Part shown: in pieces, positions 59,974 through 64,000 of the stretch
Layout: the number at the start of each line of letters is the position of its first letter
Numbering within the stretch: position 1 is the first letter of the stretch
Assembly (NCBI GenBank): GCA_963715825.1
Contig: CAVQSI010000037.1
Coordinates: 62,001-126,000, forward strand
DNA from: Sva-07 sp963715825
Lineage (GTDB): Bacteria; Actinomycetota; Acidimicrobiia; Acidimicrobiales; Ilumatobacteraceae
Length of the DNA: 64,000 bases
Direction of reading: 5' to 3'
The notes under the pieces: generated by a model
What the model was told of the DNA's origin: nothing
Database searches by the model: none
What the model saw: the letters and a program-made list of their open reading frames with translations, nothing else
Position numbers and translations under genes: made by a program

Positions 59974-62103
59974 GTGCCGAAACGGGTCGAGCGGATGTCG
60001 AAGGCCCCGGGCAGGGTGGTCCGCAACGTGTCCGTGGCGAGCCGGCTCGCACTGGTGGTCGTCCTGGTCGCACTGGTGTCGGTGGTGGTCACCTCGATCG
60101 TCGGCCTCGATCGCGGTCGGCGGCTCGCGAGCGACGAGATCCAAGCCCAGTTGACGGCGGTCGCCGCAGCTCGCGCCGACGAGGTCGAGCGGTACATCGG
60201 CGGCCTGGAGCGGGCGATCAGGGTCCAGGCGGCCACCCCCCGACCGGCCGCGGCGATCGAGGAGTTCTCGAGCCGATTCCGTGAACTCGACGCCGAGACG
60301 GCCAGCTCGCGTGACAGGGCGCTGGTGGAGGAGTACTACCGAGACGTCGTGGCACCGGAGTTGTCCGAGGCCCGAGACCGACCGGTGAACCCTGCCAGTC
60401 TGGTCCCGATCTCCGACGCGGGGATCACGCTGCAGGCGCAGTACGTGGTCCCGGTGGGCGACGACGAACCGCTTCGGACCGGCGACGCTGCGTGGTCGGC
60501 GCTCCACGATCCACTCGACGACTCGCTTCGTGAGTTCGCCCTCCAGGCAGGCTTCGACGACCTCTACCTGATCGAGCCGACGTCGCAGGTCGTGGTGTAC
60601 TCGACGGAGAAGAACATCGACTTCGCGACGAGTCTGCGCAGCGGTCCGCAGAGCGGCTCGCAACTGGCGTCGCTGATCTATGAGCTCGCCGACGACCCGT
60701 CACCCGGCGACGTCGCCATTCGTGACTTCGCGATGTATGCGCCAGCCGGCGATCGGCCGAGCGCGTTCATCGGTGCGCCCGTGTTTGCCGACGGTGAGCT
60801 CGCCGGGTTCGTCGTGGGCCGGATCTCTCCCGAGGACCTCACGGCGATCATGACCAACGATCAGCAGTGGAGCGAGTCGGGCGACACCGAGGAGACCTAC
60901 GTGGTGGCGTCCGACACGTTCATGCGATCGGACTCCCGTCAGTTCCTCGAGGACCGCGCCACGTACTTCGACGACGTCGAAGCAGCGGGAACCGCCGACG
61001 CCGACGAGATCCGGTCGATGCAGTTCTTCGGGACGACGGTGCTGTTCCAGCCGATCGACTATCGCCAGGTCGACACCACCTTCGCAGGCGCGACGGGCGT
61101 CGACGAGGTGACGAACTACCTGGGTAGCGAGGTGATCTCGACGACGCGTCTGCTCGACATCGACGGCCTCGAGTGGTCGGTGTTCGCCCAGGCGGACATC
61201 GCCGAACTCGAGGCGCCGATCGACGAGTTCACCCGGAATCTGTTGGTGGCGATCGCGGTGTTCATCGTGGTGATCACGTTCATCGCGGTCCGATGGGCGG
61301 ATCGCCTGCTCGAGCCGCTGCGGATCATCTCGTCACGCCTCCGGGCGATTCGCGACGGCGACGCAGAGCCGCAGCGAACCGAACTCCCGGCCAGGAGTTC
61401 GGCCGAGTTCGTCGAGCTCTCCGACGACATCGACACGATGCTGGCGACGTTGCGCAGCCGCACCGGTGCGGCACGTCGGCGGGCCGACGAGCGCCGCCGG
61501 GTGTTGCGACGTCTCCTGCCGGCCTCGATCGCAGAGCGTGCGGAGGCCGGCGATCGTGATGTCGTCGAGCAGATCGCGACCGCCACGGTGGCGGTCGTCG
61601 TCATCGGAGGCCTGGGCGCCCTCGTGACGGACGGTTCCCCCGACCGGGCGCGTCAACTGCTCGATCGGTTCGTCGACGACGCCGACGACCTGGCCGCAGA
61701 ACGGGGCCTCGACCGGGTCCAGCTCACCGGCGATGCCTACGTGGCGGCGTGCGGTGTCACCCGGCCGCACCTCGACCATGCAGCGCGGGCTGCGGCGTTC
61801 GTGCTCGACGTACGCGAGGCGCTGCGCGATCTCGATCCCGACCAGGAGTTGTACGTCCAGGCCGGCATCGACGTCGGTCCGATCACCGTCGGGCTGACAG
61901 GTGGAAATCGGTTGATCCACGACACGTGGGGCGTGACCGTCCAGCGAGCCACCGACCTGGCCCGGATGGCCGGAGCCGGCGAGGTGCTCGTGTCCGATGA
62001 GTGCGTGACCATGCTGTCCTCGACGTATCGATTCGAGCCTGGCGACCGCGATGACATGATGCTGCTGACCGGCGTCGCTGAACCGAGCGGGGCGGCGACA
62101 TGA
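59974..62103 (+). CDS. Membrane receptor with HAMP and degenerate class III cyclase domain
   Basis: A 709-residue protein: one membrane segment at about 23-43, a 370-residue extracellular sensor region (Cache-like: LYLIEPTSQVVVYSTEKNIDF), a second membrane segment at about 420-437, a HAMP linker and a class III nucleotidyl cyclase homology domain (about 525-690). In active enzymes the core begins FADIVGF; here it reads VIGGLGA, losing the first metal Asp. The substrate Lys is Gln (QLTGDAY), and the Asn and Arg of NxAxR become Gln and Asp (VQRATD). The second metal Asp and DTWG remain. It is probably a pseudo-cyclase. Its stop overlaps the next gene (ATGA). Confidence 0.85.
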   Translation: MPKRVERMSKAPGRVVRNVSVASRLALVVVLVALVSVVVTSIVGLDRGRRLASDEIQAQLTAVAAARADEVERYIGGLERAIRVQAATPRPAAAIEEFSSRFRELDAETASSRDRALVEEYYRDVVAPELSEARDRPVNPASLVPISDAGITLQAQYVVPVGDDEPLRTGDAAWSALHDPLDDSLREFALQAGFDDLYLIEPTSQVVVYSTEKNIDFATSLRSGPQSGSQLASLIYELADDPSPGDVAIRDFAMYAPAGDRPSAFIGAPVFADGELAGFVVGRISPEDLTAIMTNDQQWSESGDTEETYVVASDTFMRSDSRQFLEDRATYFDDVEAAGTADADEIRSMQFFGTTVLFQPIDYRQVDTTFAGATGVDEVTNYLGSEVISTTRLLDIDGLEWSVFAQADIAELEAPIDEFTRNLLVAIAVFIVVITFIAVRWADRLLEPLRIISSRLRAIRDGDAEPQRTELPARSSAEFVELSDDIDTMLATLRSRTGAARRRADERRRVLRRLLPASIAERAEAGDRDVVEQIATATVAVVVIGGLGALVTDGSPDRARQLLDRFVDDADDLAAERGLDRVQLTGDAYVAACGVTRPHLDHAARAAAFVLDVREALRDLDPDQELYVQAGIDVGPITVGLTGGNRLIHDTWGVTVQRATDLARMAGAGEVLVSDECVTMLSSTYRFEPGDRDDMMLLTGVAEPSGAAT

Positions 62104-63645
62104 CGGCCACGTTCGAAGCCTCCAACATCCTGGTGGCGGCCATCGTCATCGTGTTGCTCCCGGCGTTGATCATCGGCGTCGGTGAACTCGAGGAGCGCCT
62201 GCGCCAGCGCGACTCGAGCCTGCGCCCGTCGGTCGTCATCGTGCGGGTGTGGGTGGTGCCGCTCGCCGCTGCGTGGCTGCTCGTGTCGACGTTGTTCGAG
62301 GTCGACAGCGAGCGTCTGCTGGTGCGCTTGCTCGGCAGCGCACTGCTGCTGGCGCTCGCGGCGGCGTTGCTGTCGGCGTTCAAGGTCGTCGTGGCCCGGA
62401 TCGTCGACCGTCCGCGCCGGAGCGATCAGCGCTCGGTGCCTCGACTGCTCCTCGCGGTCCCCCGACTGGCGATCATCATCTTCACCGCGTGGTTCCTGAT
62501 CGCAGGGGTGTGGGGTGTCGATCTCTCGGCGGCGCTCACGGCGCTCGGCGTGACGTCGCTGGTGGTGTCGTTCGCTCTGCAGGACACGCTCGGTGGAATC
62601 GCGTCCGGGTTCACGTTGCTCGCCGACCAGCCGTTCAGCGCCGGCGATTGGATCCAATCGGGCGACGTCGAAGGCAGGGTGATCGACGTCAACTGGCGCA
62701 GCACGCGCATCGAGAACCGTGACGGCGACCTGGTCGTGATCCCCAACGGCCAACTCGCCAAAGCGACGATCGTGAACTTCGATCAGCCCAGCCGCGCACA
62801 TCGACTGATGGTGCCGGTGCAGATCGAACGCACGGCGCCGCCGACCGCGGCCAAGGCCATGCTGCTCGAAGCCGCCCGCTCGACCGCCGGTGTGATCGCC
62901 GACCCGCCCCCGGTCGTGTTCGTGACGAACATCGCCGACCCGATCGTCGACTACCAGGCGTTCATGTGGATCGACGACTTCGCGATCGCTCCACGGGTTC
63001 GGGCCGACTTCGCGTCGCTGGTGTGGTACCTCTCCTATCGCCACGGGGTGCCGCTGCCGAATCCGGCACAGGACCTGTACCTGTTCGACGGTGTCCAGAC
63101 GGCGATCGCAGCACAGGTCACGCCCGCGGACGTTCGCCGTGCACTGCTCGACGCGCCACTGCTCGCCGAGGTGTCGGACGAGGTCCTCGATCGTCTGGCA
63201 GCCGCATCGTCGATCGCGACCTACGAAACCGGCGAGGTGATCGTCGCCTCGGCGGACGAGCGCGACGTGTTCGTACTCGCCGATGGACAGGGCCCGTCTC
63301 GTGATGCGTGGCGTCGGGGCGTCCGAGCTCGGCGTCCTCGACCATGCGGCCGGCGAGGTGCTCGGGGTGCTCGGCGCCGTCGACGGCTCCGATCGCGATG
63401 TGGTGGTCGTCGCCAACGGTGACTGTCGGGTGGTGCGTGTTCCGGCGGACGCTGCGGCCGTGGCCGTGGCGTCGTCATCCGGACTTGCCGCCGCGTTCGA
63501 GCAGCTCGGCGTGTCGCGTCGCCGCCGCGTCGATCGTGCGCTGCGTCGAGCGCAACGACTCGCTGACGCGTCCGTGGACGTCCCCGCGGTCGACGTGCCG
63601 GCGCTGGACGCCACCTCGACGCCTGGTCCGGAGACCGCGTCATGA
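62100..63645 (+). CDS. MscS-type channel with C-terminal cNMP-binding-like domain, one frameshift
   Basis: Corrected length 514 residues. Four hydrophobic segments lead to the MscS pore helix and beta domain (LGVTSLVVSFALQDTLGGIA, SGDVEGRVIDVNWRSTRIEN). From about 343 on comes a domain like cyclic-nucleotide sensors (DEVLDRLAAASSIATYETGEVIV). The frame breaks in CCC at 63293-63295: VLADGQG reads on as RLVMRG only if one C is removed, and the rest runs to 63645. In the phosphate cassette the usual Gly-Glu is GVLG, but the later Arg is kept (SDRDVVVV). It resembles bacterial cyclic nucleotide-gated MscS channels. The start overlaps the receptor stop. Confidence 0.85.
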
Positions 63646-64000
63646 GTGCTCGCGAGCCCCGATCGTTGCGCCGTCGCCTCGAGTTGACGTTGGTCGGCGT
63701 CGCGCTGGTCTCGGTGCTGCTGTTGTCGGGACTGAACTATGCGTTCGCCCGGGTGCTCATCACCGACAGCGTCGAATCGCAGTTGGAGTCGCTGCGCGAC
63801 ACGCGAGTGCAGTCGATCGAGCGGGGTGCCGCCCGGGTGCAGGCATCGGTGTCGACACTCGCGGTCATCCCGAGCGTGGTGACGGCATTCGATGAACTCG
63901 CGGCGGGCTACGTCGACGTCGACGACGCCTTGACAAACGAGCAGTTCGTCGAACTCGAGGCCGCCTACGACCGAGCGCTGCAGCCGCTTCGCGACGCAGG
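63642..64000 (+). CDS. Second membrane receptor, N-terminus only
   Basis: The first 119 residues of a protein that continues past the right edge. After a basic start (SAREPRSLRRRLE) a membrane segment (about 15-38) leads into an extracellular helical region (SIERGAARVQASVSTLAVIPSVV) laid out like the N-terminus of the cyclase-like receptor at 59974. Its ATG overlaps the stop of the channel gene (ATGA). A second cyclase or another signalling output domain is expected downstream, but cannot be seen. Confidence 0.75.
   Translation, partial: MSAREPRSLRRRLELTLVGVALVSVLLLSGLNYAFARVLITDSVESQLESLRDTRVQSIERGAARVQASVSTLAVIPSVVTAFDELAAGYVDVDDALTNEQFVELEAAYDRALQPLRDA

Overview
The window is high-GC DNA with dense, mostly intact genes and no tRNA, rRNA, CRISPR, insertion sequence or phage gene that I can see. 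No gene-free gap exceeds about 260 bases. The gene set points to an actinobacterium: a WhiB iron-sulfur regulator, a paired PafB/PafC-like WYL operon, a polyphosphate glucokinase, two wax ester synthase/diacylglycerol acyltransferases (WS/DGAT), F420-related genes (CofC/FbiD and a luciferase-like enzyme), a mycoredoxin-like glutaredoxin, Ku with a LigD-type polymerase, and histone-like Lys/Ala/Pro tails. The mix looks most like Acidimicrobiia (Ilumatobacter and relatives). That placement is inference from gene content; no marker gene was available to test it.

Layout. 1-6.6 kb: a partial secreted protein, a lipid-storage block (WS/DGAT with two DUF202 membrane proteins, and a divergent second WS/DGAT broken by frameshifts), an acyl-CoA dehydrogenase and polyphosphate glucokinase. 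6.6-21.6 kb: a cation exchanger, a fused indolepyruvate:ferredoxin oxidoreductase, a MmyB-type regulator, a histidine phosphatase divergent from an M20 peptidase, argG (frameshifted), a glycosyltransferase, an L,D-transpeptidase, an alpha/beta hydrolase, PhzF and a zinc-metallopeptidase lipoprotein. 21.7-26.9 kb: a branched-chain amino acid ABC operon in the order livG-livF-livH-livM-livK. 27-31 kb: lipoproteins, RarD, then pgl and pgi. 31-38.4 kb: a CsoR/CstR-family repressor, an aldehyde dehydrogenase, the WYL pair, a DEDDh exonuclease, WhiB, PIN-PhoH, HU and a separate 121-residue Lys-rich repeat protein. 38.4-48 kb: a LmbE deacetylase with cofC, gpsA-unknown-rnhB, and a transsulfuration/trehalose operon (cbs-metB-otsA-otsB). 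48-57 kb: exported proteins, an M24 peptidase, Ku with a stand-alone LigD polymerase domain, a serine hydrolase and a CobW GTPase. 57-64 kb: an amidohydrolase and a luciferase-like F420 enzyme (both frameshifted), then a membrane cassette made of a degenerate class III cyclase-homology receptor, an MscS channel with a C-terminal cyclic-nucleotide-binding-like domain, and a second receptor that runs off the end.

Three themes cut across the window. (1) About twenty genes have a TANNNT -10 hexamer ending 6-9 bases before the start codon and no Shine-Dalgarno, the signature of leaderless mRNAs; this also decides several start codons. (2) At least nine single-base indels break otherwise well-conserved genes (second WS/DGAT, argG, amidohydrolase, LLM enzyme, MscS). 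Several are one extra base in a CCC or GGG run, so consensus errors are at least as likely as true pseudogenes. (3) Several gene ends and intergenic spaces carry long perfect palindromes or a two-copy hairpin element.

The most interesting candidate for an undescribed system is the right-end cassette (about 59.97-64.0 kb). The cyclase-homology domain has lost the first metal Asp, the substrate Lys and the transition-state Asn/Arg. The overlapping MscS gene carries a cNMP-like domain that also lacks its usual ribose-binding Glu.
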